From Pagrus major (lineage: Eukaryota; Chordata; Actinopteri; Spariformes; Sparidae), in the NCBI RefSeq assembly GCF_040436345.1, contig NC_133238.1, positions 613,501 through 677,500 of the forward strand: a DNA stretch of 64,000 nucleotides, read 5' to 3'. The notes under the pieces were generated by a model. It saw only the letters and a program-made list of their open reading frames with translations, made no database searches and was not told the origin of the DNA. Positions 1 to 11,600 of this stretch are shown piece after piece. Both the position numbers and the translations under genes were made by a program. Position 1 is the stretch's first letter. Each line of letters opens with the position of its first letter.

Positions 1-1230
1 GGCAGCTCTTCATTTGTGACTGAGCAGATTGGTCCCCCCCTTGTTATGCCTCACAGTAGTCGGGTCCACTGCCTTTCAACCTGCAACTCACACACATTAG
101 CACTGAGTACCAGTGTCTGTGGAGCAGTCACTGGGAGTGTGGTGGTGCTGGCTGACCATAGTTAATAGTAAAAATAGCTACTCTGCAAAAGTTAACTTAA
201 AACAAAAAATGATATTTTTTGTGTTTTGGCTTAAATTAGCTACCTGTTTTGGTCGCAACAAACACAACTGTAGATGTCCTGACTTCCCATCAAAAACATC
301 CACTCTTTGTCACCACACAGACAGCTAGAAAGTGTCCTGAGGTCTCTTTAACAAATCTAGTCAAAACCTAGTACAGTATATGGTTGGTCAAAGTGCTGAA
401 ATGTGTCCAATTTGTTACTGAGGTAGTCAGCGGTAGAGTTTATGATTTGAATTATTGATTATTAAATGCAGGGGCAAACCTGGGTGCCTGCAAATGCAAG
501 GACGAGTGACAAACGTCAAGCAGCCAGTTTGCACTTGCTCACAGCTCCTCTGGGGTGGGTCGCCAGGTACCACAACACATATCCCACACAGAAACTGAGA
601 AACACCCATTTGATTTGTATCACTAGAAAATTAGGATGTTAACTGGAGAAATGATCAAACAGGAGGATAGAAGGAGAAAGTGCTGCCATTCACGCAAATT
701 ATTTTTGAAAGGGCATTGGTCAATGAAACATGACTCGACTGCCTGGACAAATTAAACTCTGTCACTTAGTCAACATGTTTGTAGGGCTGGCCCCGCTGTT
801 GTGGTCCTGCCAGAAATGTCCAGTGGTGTCAAGTTTTCAAATGTTGAAACACCCTCGTCATAAATATTCAGTTTATTATCCTGATTAATCTGGGATAATA
901 AATACTTGGATAATAAATCCTAAAAATTACCTATTAGATAACACATCTACTCGTGTTCTATGGCAGTTCAGATTATTCTGTTTCTATTTTCGTATTTTTT
1001 GTTTTATGTTTCAACTAAAAAATTACATCTTTCTTATCTCTATTAATGCAAAGGGTCTCAGGAACGTGGCAAAAAAAGCTTTTTATATTCTTTAAAAGGA
1101 AGAATGATAGTATTATTTTGGATGAAGGATAAAGACAGTTCATTTTTGTCTCAGCATTGGGGAGACAAAGCTTATTTGAGTCACAGCACTTCAAGAATAA
1201 AAAAGGCATCAAATTCTAATAATTATTGAA
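1..1230. other. non-coding stretch, nothing recognised
   Basis: AT-rich sequence. The short open frames here match no family I recognise and show no splice structure or codon pattern. I see no repeat boundary that can be defended. Confidence 0.5.
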
Positions 1231-1259
1231 GATAAATCTTAAAGGCTTTTGAAATAACA

Positions 1260-1420
1260 TTATACTGAAGTAAATGTGAACAATTTGCTATACTTGACAC
1301 ACCAGTAAAAGGTAATATCCCTGACAAGTCAGAAATCAAATACCTGGGAATTTATCTTATAAAGGGCTAAAAACTAAGTCAATCATTGAATGTAGAAAAC
1401 ATACGTAAAGCAAAGAGATG
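1260..1420 (+). mobile_element. L1/Tx1-like LINE reverse transcriptase fragment, left part
   Basis: A broken plus-strand reading includes the peptide SEIKYLGIYL followed by KAK-rich sequence. This matches the segment after the reverse transcriptase active site in fish L1/Tx1-type elements. The Tc1 insertion at 1421-3406 interrupts the fragment, and a weaker continuation follows from 3407 onward. Stops and frameshifts show that it is dead. The clade assignment is from memory of the family and is tentative. Confidence 0.45.
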
Positions 1421-3406
1421 TACACTCGTGGTCAAAAGTTTACATAAACTTGTAAAGAAAATGTGGCAGACTTGAGTTCCGGTGATTTCTACAACTCTCC
1501 ATTTTCTGTGATGGAATGAGTGGAAGACATACTACTTGTCATAAAAATAAAAATCTTAAAATTTGGTTCAATAATTAATTTATTATAGGTCTTCAAAAAA
1601 TGTGACCAAATCAAAAATGTACATACAGTAATTTTAATATTTGGTTAAATGTCCCTTGGCCATTTTCACCTCAATTAGATGCTGAATTTTTAACCACTCT
1701 AAACTAAATTTTAGGGCTGTCAATCAAATAAAATACTGAAGTGATGTTTTTCAAGTTTTTAATACTCTTATCAACATGGGAGTAGATAAATATACAGTAC
1801 TTGCTTTATGCAGATGTATGTTTATCATTATTGCAACAATCCAAAGCAATGACAAATACTGTCCACAATATTTTGCAGAATAACGTCAAAAGGTACTGCA
1901 TAATCAAAAAATATCCTGATAGCACAATAAGGCAAACTCAAGCCCAACAAGCAACAACAGATGGGTATATTGACCTGAATGTAGCATTCCATAGTAATAC
2001 TTACACAATGTAGCATCCAACTTTATACTTATAAAGGTTAACTAAACAATGTTAATCGGCCTGCAAGCTGTAGCCACCCATTTAGCTATCACTGTTGAAA
2101 GTTTGTTGTATGTAGAGTTGTCCAGGCGTCTCCGTCGCAAACTATACAGCATGGTCTGCCTTTGGCGAGGGGGAGGAGGCATCAGCTGTGTGCTTGGCCA
2201 GCAAGTGGTATTTGGGACTCGACGTACTCCGGTGGTAACCCAATTCACATCAACAGTAAATGCAAATAACTTCATCAACAACATCTGGCAGGGCTTTGAA
2301 GCTGAACTTGCCGTTCAAAATACTCTTTTCTTTCTCTTTCTTTCTGGCTGCCATCCACAACATTACTGCTGCATCGCTTCCTGAACTTTTTTTAATTTGC
2401 ATTTACGCGTTATTATCACGTTAACTTTGACAGTCCTCCCAAATTTGTTAGGTTACTGGCAAAGACTTGTTTCTCCAGCACAGTCCACATGTTCAAGTTG
2501 GGGTTTACTGGCAGCAAAACAGCCCAACAGCGTAATACTACAAACACCATACTTAACAGTTGCTATGGTGTTCTTAGGGTTAAAGGCATCACTTTCTCAC
2601 CTCCAAACAATTCAATTTTTGTTTCATCTGACCACAAAGTTTTTCTCCAGAAAGTTTTTTTCTTTGTCCATGTGATCAGCAGCAAACTCCTGTGGAGCTT
2701 TAAGGTGCGCCAGCTGGAGCAGGGGCTTCTTTCTTGCATGGCGGCCTCTCAGCCCATGGCAATGCTCCAGCAGCTTCTAATTTATTGCAGACTTGCTTTT
2801 GGGTGGTTTTTGGTTGACTCTTGACCATCCTTTTCTCTCAGCAGCAGGTGATCTTTTGCTTTTTCTTCTTGATTGTGGCAGTGACACAACTGTGCAATGC
2901 ACTTTATACTTATAAAACAATTGTTTGCACAGTTGATGCAGGGACCTGTAACTGCTTTGAAATGGCTTCAAGTGATTTTCCTGACTTGTTCAAATCAATA
3001 TGTGCTCAATCAATGTGCTCTTTCAGATACATGCTGAGCTCCTGAGATTTTCCCAATGTAGTGTTTGTAGCCAGTCTAATAGGTGTATCAAACAAGCCCT
3101 ATTAAAAAGGTTCCTAGAAGGTCATCAGCCATTATCAATCATAATTACTCAAAAGAAGTTAAAAGGCCATGCTACAAAGAAAATTTCTATAATCACCTAA
3201 ACTGATAGTTCAAGTTGCTGTATGTATATTTTCTATAATAGTTAATTATTGAACCAAACTTCATGAATGTTTTTTTGTGACAAAGTGGTATGTGTTCCAT
3301 TCATTCCATCACAAAAAAATGAGAGTTGTAGAAATCATTGGAACTCAAGACTGCTATGATATACATGCTCTTCACAAGCGTATGTAAACCTTTGACCACA
3401 ACTGTA
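1421..3406 (-). mobile_element. Tc1/mariner DNA transposon, decayed
   Basis: The ends are inverted repeats: the left begins CGTGGTCAAAAGTTTACATA and the right, read in reverse, begins GTTGTGGTCAAAGGTTTACA. TA lies at both edges. The transposase is antisense and broken by stops. The clearest part is 2777-2971 on the minus strand, which reads like the Tc1 helix-turn-helix region (KVHCTVVSLPQSRRKSKRSP, then AAERK). The C-terminal part survives near 1640-1712. An unrelated element (1713-2437) splits it. The element lies inside an L1-like fragment. A second partial copy of the same family is at 56987-57420. Confidence 0.85.
1713..2437. mobile_element. unclassified DNA element nested in the Tc1 copy
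   Basis: The outer ends are imperfect inverted repeats, AGGGCTGTCAA on the left and TTGACAGTCCT on the right. They sit where the Tc1 transposase reading is interrupted. The inside has overlapping open frames on both strands (2049-2384 plus, 2042-2284 minus) that I cannot assign. The target duplication is not clean. It is probably a non-autonomous DNA transposon. Confidence 0.5.
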
Positions 3407-4000
3407 TCAGCTCTGGGTCGAATTTATCTAACAAAGATGGAAAGCTTATCAAGGTGTATCCTACTCTATTGCCATCCCAAATAAATTGATTGTAGGAACA
3501 CATGTCCATCGCCTCTGCATTGCATTGAGGCCCTGTTTATTCTTGTTAACTCTTTCCATCTGCAAGAAGACTATTCACAGAAAGAAGGCGCCTTCCAGTC
3601 TGCCACCTTATCACCTGGCACTCTGCCAGGACAGTGTTTTCTCTAACCATAAAGCCTTCAGATGAAGACCCTTTTAATTAATTTACGACCTTTATTCCCA
3701 TTTGGACTTTCTTCCCCCTCCAAAACAGACAAATTCTTCTCTCACAGGTCACTCTGAGTCCAGTATGGAGTCACCTATTCTCTCCACCTCAGGAGGGACA
3801 GGAACTATTTTGTGACAAGGATGTGTAATATCAAAATGCCTTTGCAATTGCAAATTAGGTAATGACGTCTGATATCTCTCTCTCTCACCCTCTCTGCCTC
3901 TATGACTTCCAATCTACAAACACTTTTTAGAGTGAGAAGGACACCAGACACCTTCTGACTTGTTGTTTTATGCTCTCACCCTGTCTTTTGTTATTTACGA
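3407..4000 (+). mobile_element. possible right part of the L1-like LINE fragment
   Basis: Immediately after the Tc1 insertion the plus strand reads GRIYLTKMESLSRCILLYC in one frame. This is compatible with the region downstream of L1 reverse transcriptase. Similarity fades by about 4000. No intact frame remains. Confidence 0.35.
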
Positions 4001-6650
4001 CACATCTGGTCTCACTATCTGTGGGACATTGCACTCAAATGGCCTCTGTATTCTTCCAAATTTTAGACCAGTTCTAATTAACCATTAAACCAGGATTTAA
4101 ACTTTTCAATGTTAACATATTTGGAAACAATGAAAGAAGGTCATATAAATGACTTTTCTCAGGTATTTCTAAGATGAAGTTTTGCTGAGAAACCAATTTT
4201 TGTGTTTAATGTGCCTGTGTTCGGTGGAGCCACAGCGCCTCCTGCTGGTGAGTCCTGGTACAGTTGGACGAGCTGTTTAAGAAATATTCTGTTTAATATG
4301 TTTATTGTTATCACCAGTAAATGTCTCTGATATGTTTTGTTTTTAACAAGTATTAAGATAGAACTAGTAGGAATATGTATAAGTGATCAATTCTACCAGT
4401 TCTACGGTATATTCAAGTGTGTTTTTACTTTTGATCCAGTTTAATTCCTTTTAAATGTTCAGTGATTTTAATCATGTCATGTTAATTCATTGTTAGACGA
4501 AGTCCACCTATTTTGCTATGGTGAAATTGTGTAAAAGGTGAAACACGATCTTGAAACATTAAAAACGATAGTTTAGTTTAATTAAGTCCACGAGTTTAGG
4601 CTTATAATATTATTTAAAGCGTGAATGCTGTCAGCCGCCCTTTGGTTCCGCCTACCAGACAGGACAACAAAAAGGCAGACACCACTCGCGCTCATTCTCT
4701 TACTCTTGCTCTCTTCTTTTGAAACTTTCTTATTCTTGTAATGCTCTTATATTTTTCTATTAATTTTTAAACACTTTACTTTACTCTTTACTTTGCGACA
4801 TGCTCCAAGACAGCGATCTCCGCAGAATCAACCACGTGTTGATCTTTTTTCATTTTATAATCTGCGGTAGTCTATTGATGCACATTCTCTAAGTGCTTTC
4901 ATTTTTAATTCTTTTAAATATATCATTAAGTATCACGACCTTATTCAGTGGAAGTGAATTCAGTTTAAGTAATCTCATCTTAAGTAACCACGGAAGATTT
5001 GCCCGGCTAGCGGTCATCCTTTAGTTATTTTATTCAAGTAATTGAATTAATTCACGAATCAGAGCTTAAAGAACCACCACTCTGCAACGAAGAAGAACAT
5101 CTTTATTAAGACAATCATCAGTGATAAAGACTTGCAGTAACTGGCTGCCTCAACAATCCATGCAAACGGGTTGCAACGACAGAAAGACTTTGTGCCAAGC
5201 TAAGACCAGCTCTGCCCCCACGCTCGCTAGCGGTAGCTACCATCCCGCTGGGCATTGAGCCAAGATTGCCATCAGCTGAGTGCTGGACGAACTGCGCTCT
5301 TAATCCGACATCGGAACGAGGTTGTCACCCACCGGACATCGGACCGAGCTACAAATACCGGAGAAGAGACCCAAATTTGCGGACCTCCACTCTCCAAACA
5401 AAGTAGGACAAAGCTAACCCGCACACTACTGGTTGCACACATGAGATGGTTGGTGTCATTTTTAGCTCCTGGTTCTTAATTTTAGCTTAAGAGAAGTTCG
5501 ATTAGGGTCTCGTTAATATTAAAAATTACTCTCGTAATATTTGATTAATTACCTCACCCGAATCACGACTTCACCATCGTATAGCTTCACGTAACCCCAT
5601 TTATTTGATCATTATAGTCTCCACATTGTCTGTTAACTTTGTTGTTCATATAAATCGCCATTTTATTTATTCCATTTTATAGTAAATAAACATATTTAAC
5701 CGTATTTTGTTGTATGTGCAGGTTTCTTTTTAATGTGGAGAACCGATGGATCTGTGTAGAATTCACTAATTCATTTATGAGATTGAATAAATTGATCTGA
5801 AATTGATTAGAATTGATACAAGTTAACCTTGTCCAGTCGAATTTGATTAATTACCTCCGGATTATTCAAATAGATAAAACAACGGAGGTGGTGCCCCATT
5901 AACGAGTGTTTTATTAATCGCCAGTGATTAATAAATTACATTTATTATTAGTGTATCTCCTACATGATGAAATCAATTAACCACATTAATCTATATTCCA
6001 ATATGAGATATAGGGCACATTATATGAAAAAAGTAATATGGTTAAAGAAACAAAAGATTAAGGCCTCAAAATTATTGATTTTGATTGTATTAATGGAACT
6101 TTAAAAACAAATTGGCTGAAATCTTGAATGAAACACAGCAACTCTTTTCGGTACTGTATTCTAAATCATTTATACAGTAAAACTGTTTCATTATCTGAGT
6201 TCCATAAACAAATGTATTTTTATTTTGGAAATGTTATATGTGCATAACTGTACTGTACTAAAATAGATATATTGTACAGGAACAATATCTTTATTTTTTG
6301 AAGGTTGGTTTGAGAAAAATGGTCTTTAACTGACAGTGGTAATTTATTAGATTATGAACAATTCTGCACCAAACACAGCTCCATCCCCTTGAAATCAGAT
6401 TTTGTAAAACTATGAAAAACACTACCCTATGAATTTGTGTTTCTGAAAAAAAAAAAAAAAAATAGAGAGGTACACCAACTTGTACAACCACAACTGGCTC
6501 CACTTTCAATTCAAGGCATTTTAAATCCTATACAAGAAATTCAAAAAAATATTTAATTAGGAAAATGTATTCCCTGGAAGACAAAACAAAAACAACATTT
6601 TACACAAATTTGATAAAAAGAAACAAAAAAACAACAACAATAAAAACAAA
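4001..6650. other. gene-free stretch
   Basis: AT-rich DNA with no coding sequence I can defend. The open frames at 5255-5479 and 6291-6509 are short and match no family. The part from about 4210 to 5975 looks like it could be old LTR-type sequence (it contains TGGTGCCCC near 5892), but I found no matching repeat pair. A run of A lies near 6446-6462. Confidence 0.4.
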
Positions 6651-7084
6651 CAAACTACCAGTCAAAAGTTTGAACACACCTTCTCATTCAATGTTTTTTC
6701 TTTATTTTTATTATTGTCTAGACTGTAGATCAATACTGAAGACATCAAAACAACACTGCTATGAAGGGACACATATGGAATAATGCAGTAAACAAAAAAG
6801 TGTTAAACAAACCAGAATATGTTTTATATTTTATATTCTTCGAAGTAGACACCTTTTGCTTTGATGACAGCTTTGCTCTCTCTTGGCATTCTCTCAATCA
6901 GCTTCATGAGGTAGTCACCTGGAATGGTTTTCCAACAGTCTTAAAGGAGTTCCCAAAGGTACTGAGCACTTGTTGGCTGCTTTGCCTTCACTCTGCAGTC
7001 CAACTTATCCCAAACCATCTCAATTGGGTTTAGGTTGGGTGATTGTGGAGGCCAGGTCATCTGACGCAGCTCTCCATCACTCTC

Positions 7085-7363
7085 CTACTTGGTCAGATAG
7101 CCATTACAAAGCCTGGAGGTGTGTTTGGGGTCATTGTCCTGTTGAAAAACAAATGATGGTCCCACTAAGCGCAAACCAGATGGGATGGCATGTCGCTGCA
7201 GAATGCTGTGGTAGCCATGCTGGTTAAGTGTGCCTTGAATTTTTAATAAATCAGCAACAATGTCATCAGCAAAGCACCCCCACACCATCACACCTCCTCC
7301 TCCACGCTTCACGGTGGGAACCACACATGTAGAAACCATCCGCTCACCTTTTCTGCGTCTCAC
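7085..7363 (-). pseudogene. Tc1 transposase fragment
   Basis: This 92-residue minus-strand frame covers the core of a Tc1-type DDE transposase: the glycine-rich GGGGVMVWGCF segment and DNDPKHTS with the second catalytic Asp. The flanking parts are in other frames, so no full protein (about 340 residues in the family) can be made. It belongs to the element whose ends are at 6653 and 15711. Confidence 0.85.
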
Positions 7364-7795
7364 AAAGACATGGTACTTGGAGCCAAGTATGGATTTTCAC
7401 TGGTCTAATGTCCATTCCTTGTGTTTCTTGGCCCAAGCACTTCTCTTCTTGTTGTTGTTCTTCCTCAGTAGTGGCGTCTTTGCAGCAATTCGACTATGAA
7501 GGCCTGATTCACACAGTCTCCTCTGAACAGTTGATGTTGAGATGTGTCTGCTACTTGAACTCTGTGAAGCATTTATGTGGGCTCTAATCTGAGGTGCTGT
7601 TAATTTGTGGTTTCTGAGTCTGGTAACTCTAATGAACTTATCCTCTGCAGCAGAGATAACTCTTGGTCTTCCTTTCCTGGGGTGGTACTCATGAGAGCCA
7701 GTTTCATCATGTGTTTGATGGTTTTCGTGACTGCACTTGAGGATACATTCAAGGTTCTTGATATTTTCTAGATCGACTGACCTTCATGTCTTAAA

Positions 7796-7800
7796 GTAAT
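7796..7800. repeat. target-site duplication, left (GTAAT)
   Basis: The five bases GTAAT directly precede the 5' LTR and are repeated directly after the 3' LTR at 15248-15252. A 5 bp duplication fits LTR-retrotransposon integration. Confidence 0.85.
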
Positions 7801-8311
7801 TATAGAAGCCTAAATGCTATTTTTTGTTGATAAGTATTTAAATAATAATTTAAGTTGATATGTGAAAAAAGATTGTTGTTAATTATGGTAAAGAAGAGGT
7901 TATTTACAGGTGAACAGTTCATATTAATAAGTTAGTACTTAATTCATTTTACTTAAAAATGTGTGGATGTTTTTTGGTTTAAAAATCGCACATGTAACCT
8001 TTAATGCAGATGAGTGTGGGTGCGTGGTTGACGTAAAACAGGCAGTCAGGTCAGTGTCATGGAGTGGAGCCACACAGTTTTTTGACCTCTTTGCTCTTTG
8101 CTTTCACTTTACCTTTAGACTCCGCATTTTTTCTGTCTTTGGCTCTTACCTGTTTTTATTTTCATAATGCTGGACTATTGTATTGTGCCTTATTTCACGG
8201 AGTAAACGGTGAAAAGAAACGAAGGAATCGTGTGGAGTTTTTTATGTCGTAAAAGTGGACAACGAGGGAGGAGAGCGTCAAGCTCATGGCTTCGCCGATT
8301 AGGAACCTACA
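7801..8311 (+). repeat. 5' LTR of BEL/Pao retrotransposon
   Basis: This 511 bp direct repeat starts TATAGAAGCC and ends GGAACCTACA. The 3' LTR at 14730-15247 is the same sequence, except for one substitution near the start and an extra 7 bp (one more CTCTTTG unit) in a CTCTTTGC-type run. Near-identity implies recent insertion. The start is TA rather than the usual TG in both copies. Confidence 0.92.
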
Positions 8312-8630
8312 TTAGTCAAAAAACTCGCTCTTCGTGGATTTATGGAACGTGGAACTGCCTGACAAACACGGAGGACAAAAGAAGGAAATGTCACGGAGAC
8401 TTTTGGAAAAGAAATAATCACAAGCTGCGAGAGGGAGCTCACCAGCCTGGCGTCGGATCGTTAATTGATGCGAGTCTACTCGCCGACGCATGTGAGTAAA
8501 AAAAAAAAAAGGATCGTTGTTCGGCTGAATAACGAAGTGAGACTCTACGGTGCTTCGACTTCTTTATTGATTAAAAGTGGACATAATACCTTGTTATGGA
8601 TGAACAAGACAGTGAAAGCGGACAGTAAAG

Positions 8631-11600
8631 ATGACTGAGAAGGCCATAGAAGAACACACATCCAGACAGATCCAGGCACGCAGGTACAAGCTCTCCCAGA
8701 TAACTAGCTTAAAAAATCACATTGAACAATTAATGGAAGACGATGCAAATGTTGACACTGTAAAAAATAAGCTCCGTGTTGACTTCAGTGGCTTGCATCA
8801 GGAATTTTTGGAGCTTAATTCTGGCCTTCAGAAATTAATGAACGAGGAGGAATTTGCAGGAGATCAAAGGAACTGGTTTGATCCAAAGAATAAATCAATG
8901 GATGACTTTTTCTGGAAATGTGAGGATTGGATGAAAGAGGTTTTGAAGCGTGTTGAGCAGGCTGAAGAGTGTGACAGACAGGTTGCACCTGCAGACAGTA
9001 GGTCTACATCAACAAAAGTGAGCACTAGCGGTCAAAGTAAAGCTACATCACGGAGTGGAAACTCACGTTCATCAGCGTCTTCAGTCAGATTAAAGGCTGA
9101 AATGGAACAAGCATTATTAAGAGCAAAAGCTGCAGCTTTACAGGAGAAACTGGCCATAGAACAGGAAGAAGCAGAGTTTGAAGCCCAACAAAAAAGGATT
9201 GAAGCTTCAATAAAAGCTAGAAAAGAAATGCATGCAATGCAAACTGCACTAGCTGAGTCTGACGCTAAAATGGAGGTCTTACAAAAATATGAGAACACAC
9301 AAGAAGATGGTAGCACAGGTAAAACTGATGATAACGGTCAAACAGACACAAAACCCACCCTTCGACCACCATCAAGACCCACCTTACCAGCGCCCAGGGT
9401 TAAACAAAATACTCCAGCAGCAACTGATCAATTGGCTACGCCTGCGCCAAAGACTGAAATTAGAGAGCCACAGGGACCGGTGCTCGATGGGCTTTGCCAA
9501 GCCATCTCTCAGCAAGCCAACGTCACAGAGTATCTTGTGAGAAGTCACAAAGCTTCACTACTTCCTGATCTCACCATCCCAACATTTAAAGGAGACCCAC
9601 TGGAATACAATTCCTTTATTAGAGCCATTGAACATGGAATTGAAGGCCGCACAAGTGACAATCGTGATCGTCTTCAATTTTTGCTACAGTACACAAGTGG
9701 ACAACCACATGAGTTGGTTAAGAGCTGCATCCACATGGAATCTTCAGCAGGATATGCTAAAGCAAAACAAATGTTGAAAGAGTTCTTTGGTGACGACTTC
9801 AAGATAGCGGAAGCGTACATAAAGGAAGCTTTGGACTGGCCCACAATCAAGCCAGAAGATGGTGCATCCCTTCAATCCTTTGCACTATTCCTAACAGGCT
9901 GCTCTAACACAATGACAGATATTAGCTACATGGAAGACTTGGACAATACAGCTAATATAAAAGCACTGGCAAATAAACTTCCATACAAGCTCAAGGAATC
10001 CTGGAGGAAGTCCGCTTGCGACCTGCAAGAAAGAACAAAGAAAAGAGTCAAGTTCGAGGACTTTGTTGACTTCGTGAATAAGCAAGTTAAGTATCTTCTG
10101 CATCCACTCTATGGAAACATAAAAGAAAACACAATAAACACAAAAGAGCCTGTAAAACAGAAACCGAAACCACAATATGCAGAGACACTCAAATCAAGGA
10201 AAGTGTTCACAACAGTTGTTGTGCCCCCCAAGACGGAAAATGAAAAACAGACAGCAGCAAAAACACAACCTGTCTCAGTCGATGGTTTCAGCAAACCTTG
10301 TGTTTATTGTAATGGAGAGCAACACAGTCTCACAGTTTGCAAGAAATTCAAGAGCAAGCAACATAAAGACAAGATTGGTTTCTTGAGGAGCAAAGGTCTG
10401 TGTTTCGCATGTTTAAAGCACGGTCATATGAGTAGCAGCTGCAAACAGAAGCTTCAATGTGAAGAATGCTCCAGACCGCATCCCACATCATTGCACATTA
10501 CTAACAAAGACACAAGAGAAGACACAGGAAAAGACTGTTGTGATCAGCAATCTGTTTCAAGTGCCCTTGTACAAATGGCTGAAACCTTTGGAGTCTCAGG
10601 GGCCGGTAAAGACGATTGCGTTCTTTCCATCGTTCCAGTGTGTGTCAAGGCACAAAAAGGAACCAAGACAGTGACAACCTACGCGTTTTTGGATCCTGGT
10701 AGCTCGGCTACTTTCGCTACAGAGTCACTGATAAACCAACTGAACATGAATGGACGCAATGTAAACATCTCATTGCGAACTATGGGACATGAATCAGTCG
10801 TGAACACACGCATTGTGGCTGGTCTGGAGATCAGCAGTTTGGACAGCAACCAGTTTGTTGAACTTTCGGAGGTGTATTCACAGAAGGACATTCCTGTAGC
10901 TAAGGACAATATTCCCCGCCAAGAGGATATTGACAGTTGGCCCCACCTAAAAGAGGTGAAAATCCCCACTATCCAAGCAGAAGTTGGATTGCTCATTGGA
11001 GCAAATGTTCCCAAGGCGATGGAACCGCTACAAGTGGTCAACAGCGTGGACAATGGACCATACGCCGTGAGGACAATATTAGGCTGGACAGTGAACGGAC
11101 CACTCAGAGGTGAAAATGACACATTGGAGGCAAACACACTGACAGGAATTACTGCAAACCGAATCTCAGTAGCCAAGCTTGAAGAACTTTGGCAGCTACA
11201 ATTCAAGCAGGACTTTCCTGATGCTGGACAAGACGAAGACATCGAGATGTCTAAGGAGGACCATCAGTTTATCAGCATGGTGTCACAGTCTGCTGTACTT
11301 AAAGACGGTCATTACAATGTTTGTCTTCCAGTGAAGAAAAAATGTTTGTGTATGCTGAACAACAGAGCAGCTGCGGAGCAACGTGCACTGAACTTACAGA
11401 AGAGGTTCTCAAAGGACGGCAAGTTCTATGGAGAATATGTGGCGTTCATGGACGACATGCTCAAGAAAGGTTACGCCGTGAAGCTTGTAGGTGATGAGTG
11501 TGAACCTACTGAGGGGCGAACGTGGTATTTGCCTCACCATGGAGTCAGACATCCAACCAAACAGAAGTTGCGCGTTGTGTTCGACTGCGGCGCAAGCTTC

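Noticed and set aside
4210..5975. A complete LTR retrotransposon or solo LTR
   Set aside because: No paired LTR, target duplication or coding region could be seen, only suggestive short motifs.
10679..11242. Minus-strand frame of 187 codons inside the BEL polyprotein
   Set aside because: It is a shadow of the plus-strand polyprotein, with no independent support.
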